From: Streptomyces nigra
GTDB lineage: Bacteria; Actinomycetota; Actinomycetes; Streptomycetales; Streptomycetaceae
DNA: 64,000 nucleotides
Direction of reading: 5' to 3'
Assembly: GCF_003074055.1 (NCBI RefSeq)
Contig: NZ_CP029043.1
Location: 2,720,501-2,784,500 of the forward strand
Shown here: piece after piece, positions 1 to 7,992 of the stretch
Position numbering within the stretch: position 1 is the stretch's first letter
Layout of the letters: each line of letters begins with the position of its first letter
Program-made: the position numbers and the translations under genes
The notes under the pieces: generated by a model
What the model saw: only the letters and a program-made list of their open reading frames with translations
Database searches by the model: none
Told to the model about the DNA's origin: nothing

Positions 1-1310
1 CCGGTCTCGGCCGGATCTACGTCGAGGCGCAGAAGTCCGGCGCCAAGTACGAGACGGGCACGCAGGACAACTACCGCATCCAGGGCCTGTCGGGCGCGGA
101 CGCGCGCAACACGTACGGCATCGCGCAGAAGCTCGCCCTCGACAAGAAGGACTTCCAGGGCATCCGGGACGCCTACGAGTTCGACCCGGTCGCCGAGAAG
201 TACATCAAGGTCGACCCGATGCACGAGGCCCGCTGGTACCCGACGCTCACCACCCTGAGCGACGGCAAGATCCTCAGCGTCTCCGGCCTCGACGACATCG
301 GGCAGCTGGTGCCGGGCAAGAACGAGGTGTACGACCCGAAGACCAAGAAGTGGACGTACCTCGACAAGCTCCGGCAGTTCCCGACGTACCCGGCGCTCTT
401 CCCGATGTTGAACGGCAAGATCTTCTACTCGGGGTCGAACGCCGGTTACGGTCCCGACGACGTGGGCCGTGACCCGGGCATCTGGGACGTGGAGACCAAC
501 AAGTTCACCAAGCTGCCCGGCCTGAGCGACGCCAAGCTGATGGAGACGTCCGGCACGGTGCTGCTGCCGCCGGCGCAGGACGAGAAGTACATGGTGGTCG
601 GCGGCGGTGGCGTCGGCGAGTCCAAGGAGTCCAGCGAGAAGACCCGGCTGATCGACCTGAAGGACGACAGCCCGCGGTTCGTGGACGGGCCGTCGCTGGA
701 GAAGGGCACGCGCTATCCGCAGACCTCGGTGCTGCCGGACGACTCCGTGCTGGTGTCGGGCGGTTCGGAGGACTACCGGGGCCGCGGCGACTCCGACATC
801 CTCCAGGCGCATCTGTACCGGCCGGGCGCGAACGAGCTCGACCGGGTCGCCGATCCGCTGGTGGGCCGCAACTACCACTCGGGCTCGATCCTGCTGCCCG
901 ACGGCCGCGTGATGTTCTTCGGCTCCGACTCGCTCTACGCGGACAAGGCCAACACCAAGCCGGGCAAGTTCGAGCAGCGCATCGAGATCTACACGCCGCC
1001 GTATCTGTACCGGGACGCGCAGCCGACGCTTTCGGGCGGCCCGCAGACCATCAAGCGCGGTGGGAAGGGCACCTTCACCTCGCAGCACGCGGCGGCCGTG
1101 AAGAACGTACGGCTGATCCGGCCGAGCGCGTCCACGCACGTCACGGACGTCGATCAGCGGTCGGTGAAGCTGGACTTCCAGGCGTCGGGCGACAAGCTCA
1201 CGGTGACCGTGCCGACGAACCGCAATCTGGTGCCGTCGGGCTGGTACATGCTGTTCGTGACGGACGACCAGGGCACGCCGTCCAAGGCGCAGTGGGTCCG
1301 GGTGCCGTAG
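1..1310 (+). CDS. glxA: GlxA radical copper oxidase (galactose oxidase-like), 5' truncated by window edge
   Basis: The reading frame is open from base 3 and continues beyond the left edge, so only the C-terminal ~435 residues are seen. Kelch-type beta-propeller strands are followed by a galactose-oxidase C-terminal domain. The copper-site motif RNYHS (near base 870) supplies the axial Tyr and first His, and the motif SASTHVTD (near base 1134) supplies the second His. In the family a Tyr-Cys crosslink, encoded upstream or near the start of this piece, completes the radical cofactor. GlxA acts at the hyphal tip with the cellulose-synthase-like CslA, whose gene normally lies just upstream. The adjacent convergent gene encodes a GH6 endoglucanase, consistent with the csl locus. 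A strong hairpin follows the stop. Confidence 0.92.
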   Translation, partial: GLGRIYVEAQKSGAKYETGTQDNYRIQGLSGADARNTYGIAQKLALDKKDFQGIRDAYEFDPVAEKYIKVDPMHEARWYPTLTTLSDGKILSVSGLDDIGQLVPGKNEVYDPKTKKWTYLDKLRQFPTYPALFPMLNGKIFYSGSNAGYGPDDVGRDPGIWDVETNKFTKLPGLSDAKLMETSGTVLLPPAQDEKYMVVGGGGVGESKESSEKTRLIDLKDDSPRFVDGPSLEKGTRYPQTSVLPDDSVLVSGGSEDYRGRGDSDILQAHLYRPGANELDRVADPLVGRNYHSGSILLPDGRVMFFGSDSLYADKANTKPGKFEQRIEIYTPPYLYRDAQPTLSGGPQTIKRGGKGTFTSQHAAAVKNVRLIRPSASTHVTDVDQRSVKLDFQASGDKLTVTVPTNRNLVPSGWYMLFVTDDQGTPSKAQWVRVP

Positions 1311-1330
1311 CGCCCCCGTGGCCGCGCGGA

Positions 1331-1368
1331 CGACGGCCCCGCATCTCCGAGGAGGTGCGGGGCCGTCG
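1331..1368. terminator. Bidirectional hairpin terminator between glxA and the GH6 gene
   Basis: Perfect 13-bp arms (1331-1343 and 1356-1368) enclose a 12-nt loop. It sits between two convergent genes, so it can end both transcripts. Confidence 0.85.
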
Positions 1369-1379
1369 CCTTCAGCGGG

Positions 1380-2411
1380 TCACTTGCTGGCCTTGGCCAG
1401 CGTGAGCGCGTACTTCGCCCACCACTCGCCGGCCTTCGGTCCGCCCTTGCACTCGCCGTCCGACTCCCCGGGCCGCTTGACCCAGACGAAGGCGTCGACC
1501 AGCGGGTCCGGCGTCTTCGTCGTCGGGGCCTCGCCGAGCGCGCGGCCCGGCGGGTTGCACCAGCGCTCGTTCGGATCACCGCCCGTGTAGGGGCCGTTGC
1601 CGTTGCGGCTGGTGTCCACGACGAACGGCTTGTCGCCCACGCGTGCGGAGAGCTCCTTGCCGTACGCGATGGAGTCCTTGGTCGTGTAGAAGTTCGAGAC
1701 GTTCACCGCGAAGCCGTCGGCCTGGTCGATGCCCGCCCACTTCAGCGGCTCGAAGATCTGGTCCGGGTGCCCCCAGCCGGCGTTGCCGGCGTCCAGGTAG
1801 ACCTTCGTGTTCTTCAGGGACTTCAGCTTGGCGATGGCGCCCTTGAGCAGGTCGTAGCGCTCCTCGTGGAACTCGTCCGGGGTGCAGCCGTCCACCAGGT
1901 GCAGCACGGCGTCCGGCTCCAGTACGACCGTGGCGCCCCGGTCGCCGATGCCCTTGGCGACCCCGTCGATCCACTCCCGGTAGGTGTCGCCGTCGGCGGC
2001 GCCGCCCTGGGAGTACTGGCCGCAGTCGCGGTGCGGGATGTTGTAGAGGACCAGCAGCGCGGTGCGGTCCGCCTTGGCGGCGGCCGTGGTGTAGCCGCGG
2101 GCCTCGTCCTCCGGCTTCTCCGGGCCGATCCACTCGCCGGTCGGCTGCTCCGCGATCTTGCGGATCTGCTCGGCGTCCTCCTTCTTGCCGTCCTTCTCGT
2201 AGGCGGCCACCTGCTGGGCCGCGTTCCCGTCCGGGTTCACCCAGAACGGGTTCTTCTCCTTGGGCTGTTGGCTGATCCCCGCGGCGTTCTCGCCGTCCGG
2301 TGTGTCGCCGTCGTCCCCGGAGGAACACCCCGCGATCAGCAGTGCCGCCCCCAGCAGCACCGCGGACGTCCGCGCGCGAGCGACTCCCCAGGCCCCCCTC
2401 TTCTGGTACAT
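1380..2411 (-). CDS. cslZ: GH6 family endoglucanase lipoprotein (CslZ-like)
   Basis: The protein has 343 residues. It starts MYQKRG with a purine-rich RBS (GAGGGGGAG) 5 nt upstream; the frame is open much further upstream but that part looks non-coding. A signal peptide ends in the lipobox LIAGC (Cys about residue 29), so it is probably a membrane-anchored, outward-facing lipoprotein. The catalytic domain matches glycoside hydrolase family 6: VVLEPDAV (acid-carrying loop), DAGNAGWG, VNVSNFYTT, DTSRNGNGP and a C-terminal WVKRPGESDGEC stretch. GH6 enzymes cleave beta-1,4-glucan. Facing glxA (and presumably cslA), it probably trims or releases the glucan made by CslA at hyphal tips. The symbol is given by analogy with the csl locus of S. 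lividans/coelicolor. Confidence 0.85.
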   Translation of the reverse strand: MYQKRGAWGVARARTSAVLLGAALLIAGCSSGDDGDTPDGENAAGISQQPKEKNPFWVNPDGNAAQQVAAYEKDGKKEDAEQIRKIAEQPTGEWIGPEKPEDEARGYTTAAAKADRTALLVLYNIPHRDCGQYSQGGAADGDTYREWIDGVAKGIGDRGATVVLEPDAVLHLVDGCTPDEFHEERYDLLKGAIAKLKSLKNTKVYLDAGNAGWGHPDQIFEPLKWAGIDQADGFAVNVSNFYTTKDSIAYGKELSARVGDKPFVVDTSRNGNGPYTGGDPNERWCNPPGRALGEAPTTKTPDPLVDAFVWVKRPGESDGECKGGPKAGEWWAKYALTLAKASK

Positions 2412-2488
2412 CCAGCTCCCCCTCGGGTGCACTCTTCCGAGGCTCAATCCTGACATACCCGGTGGCGGGCGAGTCGAGGTCGCCGCCC

Positions 2489-3157
2489 CTATCCGCGGCC
2501 GGTGAGATAGGCGGAGACGACCACGTTCGCCGCGTACGTGCGGGTGGCCCGGTCGAAGACCCCGGCGCAGCTGAGCAGCCGCAGTTCGGGGCGGCCCGGG
2601 TGGTGTGGTCCGTACGCCTGCCGGGCGTCGAACCGGTCGCGCTCCACCACGCGGACGTCGTCCACGGTGAACTCGGCGACCTCGCCGTCTGCGCGCAGCA
2701 CCCGCACCCGGGCGCCCGGCCGGAGCGCGGCGAGCCGGTGGAAGACGGCCGGGCGGGTCTCGGTGTCGGCGTGCCCGACCATCAGCGCGGGCCCGGCCGC
2801 CCCGGGCGCCGTACCGGCCGCGTACCAGCCGACGGCGGCCGCCTGCCGGTACGGGGGCGGGTCGATCGCGCCGTGCGCGTCCAGGCCGCGGGCGACGACG
2901 GGGGCGCGCACGCCGAGCGACGGGATCTCGATCCGCTGCGGCACGGCGTCGCCGAGCGGCCGCGCGGCGGGCGGCAGCCGTACGTGGGGCGGCGGGCCGG
3001 CGGGGATGAGGGTGCCGGCCGTGGGCGGGGCGGACGGGCGCGGCCGGACGTCGGTGACCTCCCAGCCCCACAGCCACAGCCCGAGCAGCAGCGCCGCCCA
3101 GACCGTGCCGGTCAGCACGCGGCCGCCGAGGCCGGTGCGTCCGTGTTGCGCGGTCAC
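2489..3157 (-). CDS. Class F sortase
   Basis: A sortase of 222 residues with one N-terminal membrane segment (about residues 10-28) and a proline-rich linker. The sortase beta-barrel follows, with the catalytic His in VGHADTETRPAVFHRL and the catalytic Cys in LRLLSCAG; a conserved Arg lies in the C-terminal strand. Length and motifs fit the actinobacterial class F group. The GTG at 3157 was chosen because it lies 2 bases after the stop of the upstream gene, implying translational coupling; the open frame further upstream overlaps that gene. It probably acts with the secreted protein encoded just before it. No LPXTG motif is seen in that partner, so its substrate is unknown. Confidence 0.85.
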   Translation of the reverse strand: MTAQHGRTGLGGRVLTGTVWAALLLGLWLWGWEVTDVRPRPSAPPTAGTLIPAGPPPHVRLPPAARPLGDAVPQRIEIPSLGVRAPVVARGLDAHGAIDPPPYRQAAAVGWYAAGTAPGAAGPALMVGHADTETRPAVFHRLAALRPGARVRVLRADGEVAEFTVDDVRVVERDRFDARQAYGPHHPGRPELRLLSCAGVFDRATRTYAANVVVSAYLTGRG

Positions 3158-3159
3158 GG

Positions 3160-3723
3160 TCAGCGTGGGCGCCTGCTCCGGCGGGCGCTGCGCAGCGCCA
3201 CGGCGGTGGCGGCGACGCCGGCGAGGACAAGGCCGGTCACGGTGTGCGCGGTGCCGGGGCCGTCCTCGCGGGCGTCGATCATGGCGAGGCGGGTGGCGCC
3301 GCCTCCGCCGGCCCGGACGGGGGCGGTCGGGCCGGCGGCGGCCGGCGAGGGCAGAGCCCCGTGGCGCTGCGCGGTGGAGGGCCGGGCCGCCCGGCGCGCG
3401 ACGCTGACGGAGCCCGTGCGGGTGGTGTCCCCACAGCCGACCCGCACGCCGTAGCGGCCGTCCTTCAGCGTGGACCGGACGCGGCTCTCGCCGCGGAGGG
3501 CGCCGTCCTCGCCGACGGTCAGCCGCGCGTCGGCGACGAACGCCTTGGAGACGGCGGTGGCGGTCCGGCCCGGGCATCCGCTCACCCGGAGGGCGACGTC
3601 GTCGCCGGGGGCGGCGGTCGACGGGCCGACCGAGACACCCCCGTCCGCCGCGTGGGCCGCCGGAACGGCGCTCACCGCCCCGAGGACGGCGACAGCACTC
3701 AGGGTGACGCGCAGTGATCCCAT
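3160..3723 (-). CDS. Secreted protein with C-terminal membrane segment, partner of the class F sortase
   Basis: A protein of 187 residues with a clear signal peptide (residues 1-26, cleavage after AHA). A beta-rich extracellular domain carries two Cys (in SGCPG and VGCGD). A Pro/Ala linker leads to a C-terminal hydrophobic helix (about residues 158-175, TVTGLVLAGVAATAVAL) and an Arg-rich tail. The layout resembles a wall- or membrane-anchored protein, but no LPXTG or LAXTG box precedes the helix. The gene is in operon with the class F sortase, 2 bases apart, so the two are probably made together. I do not recognise a named family and assign no function. Confidence 0.75.
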   Translation of the reverse strand: MGSLRVTLSAVAVLGAVSAVPAAHAADGGVSVGPSTAAPGDDVALRVSGCPGRTATAVSKAFVADARLTVGEDGALRGESRVRSTLKDGRYGVRVGCGDTTRTGSVSVARRAARPSTAQRHGALPSPAAAGPTAPVRAGGGGATRLAMIDAREDGPGTAHTVTGLVLAGVAATAVALRSARRSRRPR

Positions 3724-3760
3724 CGTGAACCTCCAGATACAGGGAGGCTCCCCCGCTGGG

Positions 3761-3789
3761 GCGGGCCCCGCATCCTGGGCGGGGCCCGC
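3761..3789 (-). terminator. GC-rich hairpin downstream of the HAD phosphatase gene
   Basis: Perfect 11-bp arms (3761-3771 and 3779-3789) with a 7-nt loop. It lies between the HAD gene's 3' repeat and the next minus-strand gene. Confidence 0.65.
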
Positions 3790-3827
3790 ATTGCTCCGAA
3801 CGGGTCGGATCAGGGCCGTACGGGGTT

Positions 3828-3916
3828 TCGGATCCGGCGGTCTCAGATCCGGCGGTTCGGGATCCGGCTTCTCAGATCCGGCGGTCTCAGATCCCGCGGG
3901 TCGGGATCCGGCGGTC
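3828..3916. repeat. Six ~15-bp tandem copies of the HAD gene's stop-codon region
   Basis: Six units of 14-16 bp start at 3828, 3843, 3857, 3872, 3887 and 3901, with core tc(a/g)gatccggcgg. The seventh unit, starting at 3917, is the stop codon and last codons of the HAD gene itself. The array therefore looks like repeated duplication of the gene's own 3' end, with copies now lying downstream of the stop. Confidence 0.8.
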
Positions 3917-4696
3917 TCAGATCCGCTCGACCAGGTCCGCGATGGAGTCGACGACCTGGGACGGCCGGTACGGGAAGTGCTCCACCTGCTCGGGCCGGGT
4001 CAGCCCGGTGAGCACCAGGAACGTCTGCATGCCGGCCTCCATGCCGGCCAGGACGTCGGTGTCCATCCGGTCGCCGATCATGGCGCTGGTCTCGGAGTGG
4101 GCGCCGATGGCGTTGAGGCCGGTCCGCATCATCAACGGGTTGGGCTTGCCCGCGAAGTACGGCTGCTTGCCGGTCGCCTTGGTGATCAGCGCGGCGACCG
4201 CGCCGGTCGCGGGCAGCGGGCCTTCGGCGGAGGGCCCGGTCTCGTCGGGGTTGGTGCAGATGAAGCGGGCGCCGGCGTTGATGAGCCGGACCGCCTTGGT
4301 CATGGCCTCGAAGGAGTAGGTGCGGGTCTCGCCGAGGACGACGTAGTCCGGCTCGTGGTCGGTGAGGATGTACCCGATGTCGTGCAGCGCGGTGGTCAGA
4401 CCGGCCTCGCCGATGACGTACGCCGAGCCGCCGGGCCGCTGGTCGTCCAGGAACTGGGCGGTGGCCAGCGCGGACGTCCAGATGTTCTCCAGCGGCACGT
4501 TCAGGCCCATGCGGTTCAGGCGGGCGTGCAGGTCGCGCGGGGTGTAGATCGAGTTGTTGGTGAGGACGAGGAAGGGCCTGCCGGAGTCGCGGAGCTTGGT
4601 GATGAACGCGTCGGCGCCGGGGATCGGGACGCCCTCGTGGATGAGGACGCCGTCCATGTCGGTGAGCCAGGACTCGATGGGCTTGCGGTCTGCCAT
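3917..4696 (-). CDS. HAD-IIA (NagD-like) hydrolase
   Basis: A protein of 259 residues of the NagD / 4-nitrophenylphosphatase-like HAD-IIA group. Motif I is LTDMDGVL (nucleophile Asp13, acid Asp15), motif II LVLTNNS, the motif III Lys lies in AGKPNPLM, and motif IV is MIGDRMDTD. The C2-type cap between motifs II and III is of usual size. Family members dephosphorylate small phosphometabolites (nucleoside monophosphates, sugar phosphates); the substrate here cannot be read from sequence. The ATG at 4696 gives the standard family N-terminus; upstream in-frame codons run into repeat-like DNA. Both flanks carry tandem repeats: short units at its 3' end and the large array upstream, which may contain or displace its promoter. 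Confidence 0.88.
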   Translation of the reverse strand: MADRKPIESWLTDMDGVLIHEGVPIPGADAFITKLRDSGRPFLVLTNNSIYTPRDLHARLNRMGLNVPLENIWTSALATAQFLDDQRPGGSAYVIGEAGLTTALHDIGYILTDHEPDYVVLGETRTYSFEAMTKAVRLINAGARFICTNPDETGPSAEGPLPATGAVAALITKATGKQPYFAGKPNPLMMRTGLNAIGAHSETSAMIGDRMDTDVLAGMEAGMQTFLVLTGLTRPEQVEHFPYRPSQVVDSIADLVERI

Positions 4697-4819
4697 GGTG
4701 ATGGGACTCTCCTGGCCTGCGTGCGAAGAACGGGCTGCGGACGCCGGAACCACGCCGTCCCGGCGGCTCCAGCGTAGCCAGGACCGACCGATCCCGACCC
4801 CGCCGATCATGCGCGACGG

Positions 4820-5871
4820 GCGGCCGCCGGGGGAAGGGCCGTGCCGGGCGGCCGGGTGCGGCTGAGCGGCGCTTGCGATCGGCCGGCTGCCACTGGGGCC
4901 CGTGCCGGGTACCCGGGTTCGGGGCGGCTCAGCGGCGCTGGGCGATCGGCCGGCCGGCGCCGGGGGAAGCTCGTGCCGCATACCCGGTGTCCGGCACGGC
5001 TCAGCGGCGCTCGGCGATCGCTCGGCTACCGCCGGGGGCCCGTGCCGCGTGTCCAGGGGCCGGGCAGCTCAGCGGCGCTCGGCGATCAACTGGCTGCCGC
5101 CGGGGAGGCCCGTGCCACGCGCCGGGTCCGGTGCGGCTCAACGGCGCTTGGCGATCGGCGATCGGCGCTTGGCGCTTGGCGATCGGCCGGCTGCCGCATG
5201 GGGCCCGCGCCGCGGGTCCAGGAGCCGGGCAGCTCAACGGCGCTGGGCGATCGACCGGCCGCCGAGGGAAGGCCCATGCCGCGCGCCCGGGATCCGGCGC
5301 GGCTCAGCGGCGCTCGGCTGCCGCCCGGGGGCCCGCGCCGCGGGTCCAGGGGCCGGGCAGCTCAGCGGCGCTCGGCGATCAACCGGCCGCCACCGGGGGA
5401 AGGTGCCGCGCGCCCGGCGTCCGGCGTGGCTCAGGGGCGCCTGCGGGCGATCAGGAGGGTGGCGCCGGCCGTGCCACGCGCCCGAGGTCCGGGGCGGCCC
5501 GGCAGCGCTCGGCGGTCGGCCGGCCGCCGCACCGGGGGGGGAAGGCCCGTGCCGCATACCCGGGGTCCGGCGTGGCTCAACGGCGGGTGGCGATCAGCCG
5601 GCCGCCGCCAGGGGCGCATGCCGCGTACCCGGCGTCCGGCGTGGCTCAGCGGCGCCTGCGGGCGATCAGGAGGGTGGCGCCGGCCGTGCCACGCGCCCGA
5701 GGTCCGGGGCGGCCCGGCAGCGCTCGGCGGTCGGCCGGCCGCCGCACCGGGGGGGGGGGGGGGGGGGAAGGCCCGTGCCGCATACCCGGGGTCCGGCGCG
5801 GCTCGACGGCGGGTGGCGATCAGCCGGCCGCCGCCAGGGGCGCATGCCGCGTACCCGGCGTCCGGCGTGGC
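4820..5871. repeat. Degenerate ~70-bp minisatellite (about 15 units) next to the LARTG surface-protein gene
   Basis: This 1.05-kb stretch has no convincing gene. It is built of head-to-tail units of about 58-95 bp, each beginning near gctcagcggcgc, passing through cgatc(g/a)(g/a)ccggc and a G-rich tract, and ending near cccg.gtccggcg. Unit starts are near 4862, 4928, 4999, 5067, 5136, 5231, 5301, 5359, 5428, 5496, 5574, 5643, 5711 and 5800. The last repeat continues directly into the 3' end of the minus-strand gene ending at 5872, so the repeated element contains that gene's stop codon. Several long frames are open through the array on both strands only because the sequence is GC-rich and repetitive. 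It separates this gene from the HAD gene and occupies the HAD upstream region. Confidence 0.85.
5421..5861. repeat. Recent 215/226-bp tandem duplication with variable poly-G tract
   Basis: Inside the array, 5421-5635 and 5636-5861 are near-identical three-unit blocks; a third copy begins at 5862 and becomes the 3' end of the LARTG gene. Each block includes the segment encoding that gene's C-terminal membrane/Arg-tail region. The 11-bp length difference between blocks comes from a G homopolymer: 8 G at 5534-5541 against 19 G at 5749-5767. High identity suggests recent duplication. Confidence 0.85.
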
Positions 5872-6690
5872 TCAGCGGCGCCTGCGGGCGATCAGGAGGG
5901 TGGCGCCGGCGAGCAGCAGGGCCACGGTGGTGGTGAAGGTGACGCCGGGCGGCGAGGTGAGGCCGGTACGGGCCAGTTCGTCGGCGAGGGTGAGGCGCTC
6001 CTGAGGGGGCTCGCTGGGGGACGGGGAGGCGTCCGGGTCGGCGGGCGGGGCAGAGGCGTCCTGCTCGGCGGGGCCGGTCGGGTCGTCCGTTCCGTCCCGG
6101 TCCGGCGCCGCGGACGGATCGTCCCCGTCGGTGGGGGCCGCCTCCACCTTGAACCGGTAGTCGTTGGACTGGCCGACCCAGTCGCCGTCGCCGTCGTGGC
6201 GCTGGACGACGGCCGCGTTGGCGGTGACCTCGTTGGGCGCGGCGTCGGAGGTGAGGGCGAGCCGGACCTTCACGGAGACGGTCTTGCGGGGGCCGACGGT
6301 GAACCCGGGGAAGCCGTCGAAGGCGCCGACGAGCTCGTCCTGGTCGGTGGTCTCGAAGCGGACGGGGCGTGGCCGGTCGTCCCGGCCGCCCGGGTAGAAC
6401 TCCAGGCGCGGCTGGGACGGCGTCAGGCTGCGCCCGGCGTCGACGAGCACGACGACCGGGTGGATACCGGTGCAGGTGCGCCCGGTTCTGTTCTCCAGGT
6501 CCAGGTACCAGGTGCCGAACCCGCCACCGGCCGTGTAGGACTCCGGTCCGCCGTGCAGCCGGGTGGCCAGCGGGAAGGAGCGGCCGTCACCGGCGCAGCC
6601 GGGCGCGACGGGTTCCGCCCGCACCGGAGGTGCGACGGCGAGGACGGCTGCCGCTGCGAGGCAGAGGGGTACGGGTGTGTGCAGTCGCAT
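5872..6690 (-). CDS. LAXTG-motif sortase-anchored surface protein
   Basis: A protein of 272 residues with an N-terminal signal peptide (cleavage near VRA-EP, about residue 25) and an exported beta-rich domain containing two Cys. A low-complexity Asp/Pro/Ser-rich wall spacer (about residues 180-230) follows. The C-terminal sorting signal is complete: LARTG, a hydrophobic helix and the basic tail ARRRR. LAXTG is the box preferred by class E sortases in Streptomyces, so the protein is probably linked covalently to peptidoglycan. The ATG at 6690 was chosen; a GTG at 6696 would add two residues. The 3' end is the seed of the tandem array that follows, so copies of the sorting-signal coding sequence lie downstream of the stop. 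The function of the exported domain is unknown. Confidence 0.85.
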   Translation of the reverse strand: MRLHTPVPLCLAAAAVLAVAPPVRAEPVAPGCAGDGRSFPLATRLHGGPESYTAGGGFGTWYLDLENRTGRTCTGIHPVVVLVDAGRSLTPSQPRLEFYPGGRDDRPRPVRFETTDQDELVGAFDGFPGFTVGPRKTVSVKVRLALTSDAAPNEVTANAAVVQRHDGDGDWVGQSNDYRFKVEAAPTDGDDPSAAPDRDGTDDPTGPAEQDASAPPADPDASPSPSEPPQERLTLADELARTGLTSPPGVTFTTTVALLLAGATLLIARRRR

Positions 6691-6825
6691 GAACACATGA
6701 CCATGCCGGACGGGAGGGCCTTTCGGGCGACGCCGCCCCGGGATGGCTACGCGGGTCCGCCCGATCGGCGGATGGGCACCCGGGCGGGGGTGAGCCATTC
6801 GAGCAGGGGCGGGCCCCCGCCCAGG

Positions 6826-7944
6826 TCACCCCTCCGCGCGGCCGAACAGTGGGGCGAGCAGAAGTTGGGCCGCGCCCTCTGCCACTGCGTCGGCCGCCGT
6901 CGGGGCCAGGCGGACCGGGATCGCTTCCTCGCCGGCTCGGGCGGCGCGGGCGTCGAGGACTGCGGTGACGCCGTCGACGAAGGTGTCCGGGGCGGCGGCG
7001 ACCGTACGGCCGCCGAGAAGGACGAGGTCGACGTCGAGAAGTGCGACGAGGTTGCCGGCGGCCGTGCCGAGGACGCGGGCCGCCTCCGCGGTGTCGCCCC
7101 GGGCGACGGCGGCCAGGCACAGGGCCTCGACGCAGCCGCGGTTGCCGCAGCCGCAGGGCGGGCCGTCCAGCTGGACCACCTGGTGCCCGAACTCCCCGGC
7201 GCCCGTGCGGGTGCCCCGGTGCACGGTGCCGCCGATGACCAGCCCGCCGCCGAGGCCGGCCCCGAAGTGCAGATAGGCGAACGAGGTGCCGGCCGTCTCC
7301 GGGGGGCCGACGGCGAGGGCGAGGGCGGCGGCGTTGGTGTCCTTGTCCACGACGACGGGCAGCGACAGGCGGCGCAGCAGCACGCTGCGCAGCGGGAAGC
7401 CGTTCCACTCCGGGAACCCGGTGACGCGGTGCAGGACGCCGCGCCGGTGGTCGAGCGGCCCGGGCAGCGCTACGCCGACACCGAGCACCGGGCCCGGCCG
7501 GGCGGCCCCGGACACCAGCCCGTTCACCTCGGCCACCAGCCGGTCGACGACCGAGTCCGCGTCGGCGCCGAGGTCCAGCGGGGCGGCGCGCCGGGCCACG
7601 ACGGCGCCGGTCAGATCGCAGAGCACCACGGTCAGCTCGTCCCGGTCGAGGTGGACGCCGACCGCGTGCCCGGCGTCGGGGACGAGCCGCAGCACGGTGC
7701 GCGGCTTGCCGCCGGTGGAGGCCCGGCGGCCGGCCTCCGCCGCGAGGCCGTCCTCCCGCAGCCGGGCCGTGATCTTGCTGACCGCCTGCGGGGTGAGCCC
7801 GGTGCGCTCGGCGAGTTCGAGTCGGCTGATGCCGTCGGGGCCGGCCGTGCGCAGCAGATCGAGCACGAGCGCGGTGTTGTGGCTGCGCAGGGCGCCCAGG
7901 TTCACCCCGCCGGCCCCGCTTTCCGTCCTGTTCACGCCTCCCAT
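6826..7944 (-). CDS. ROK-family transcriptional regulator
   Basis: A protein of 372 residues. The N-terminal winged helix-turn-helix (about residues 15-75, GISRLELAERTGLTPQAVSK) precedes a ROK sugar-kinase-like domain. The ROK zinc motif CGCGNRGCVEALC and the GAGEFGH signature are present. Such proteins repress or activate sugar-catabolic genes and sense phosphorylated or free sugars. The gene is divergent from a Gfo/Idh/MocA dehydrogenase, with a 48-bp intergenic region holding a palindrome that is its likely operator, so it probably controls that gene and itself. The ATG at 7944 gives a full-length family member; the frame is open much further upstream only as antisense of the neighbour. 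Confidence 0.9.
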   Translation of the reverse strand: MGGVNRTESGAGGVNLGALRSHNTALVLDLLRTAGPDGISRLELAERTGLTPQAVSKITARLREDGLAAEAGRRASTGGKPRTVLRLVPDAGHAVGVHLDRDELTVVLCDLTGAVVARRAAPLDLGADADSVVDRLVAEVNGLVSGAARPGPVLGVGVALPGPLDHRRGVLHRVTGFPEWNGFPLRSVLLRRLSLPVVVDKDTNAAALALAVGPPETAGTSFAYLHFGAGLGGGLVIGGTVHRGTRTGAGEFGHQVVQLDGPPCGCGNRGCVEALCLAAVARGDTAEAARVLGTAAGNLVALLDVDLVLLGGRTVAAAPDTFVDGVTAVLDARAARAGEEAIPVRLAPTAADAVAEGAAQLLLAPLFGRAEG

Positions 7945-7960
7945 TGTCCCTGGCGCTTGC

Positions 7961-7985
7961 ACTTTGGCAACAGCGTTGCGAAAGT
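7961..7985. promoter_or_regulatory. Palindromic operator between the ROK regulator and oxidoreductase genes
   Basis: Two 11-bp arms, actttggcaac (7961-7971) and gttgcgaaagt (7975-7985), are inverted repeats with one mismatch around a 3-nt centre. The site overlaps the region where divergent promoters must lie and ends 7 bp before the ATG at 7993. Confidence 0.7.
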
Positions 7986-7992
7986 GGGGCGT

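Noticed and set aside
4820..5871. Possible CRISPR array
   Set aside because: Units are ~70 bp, contiguous and degenerate, with no constant repeat/variable spacer alternation and no cas genes nearby.
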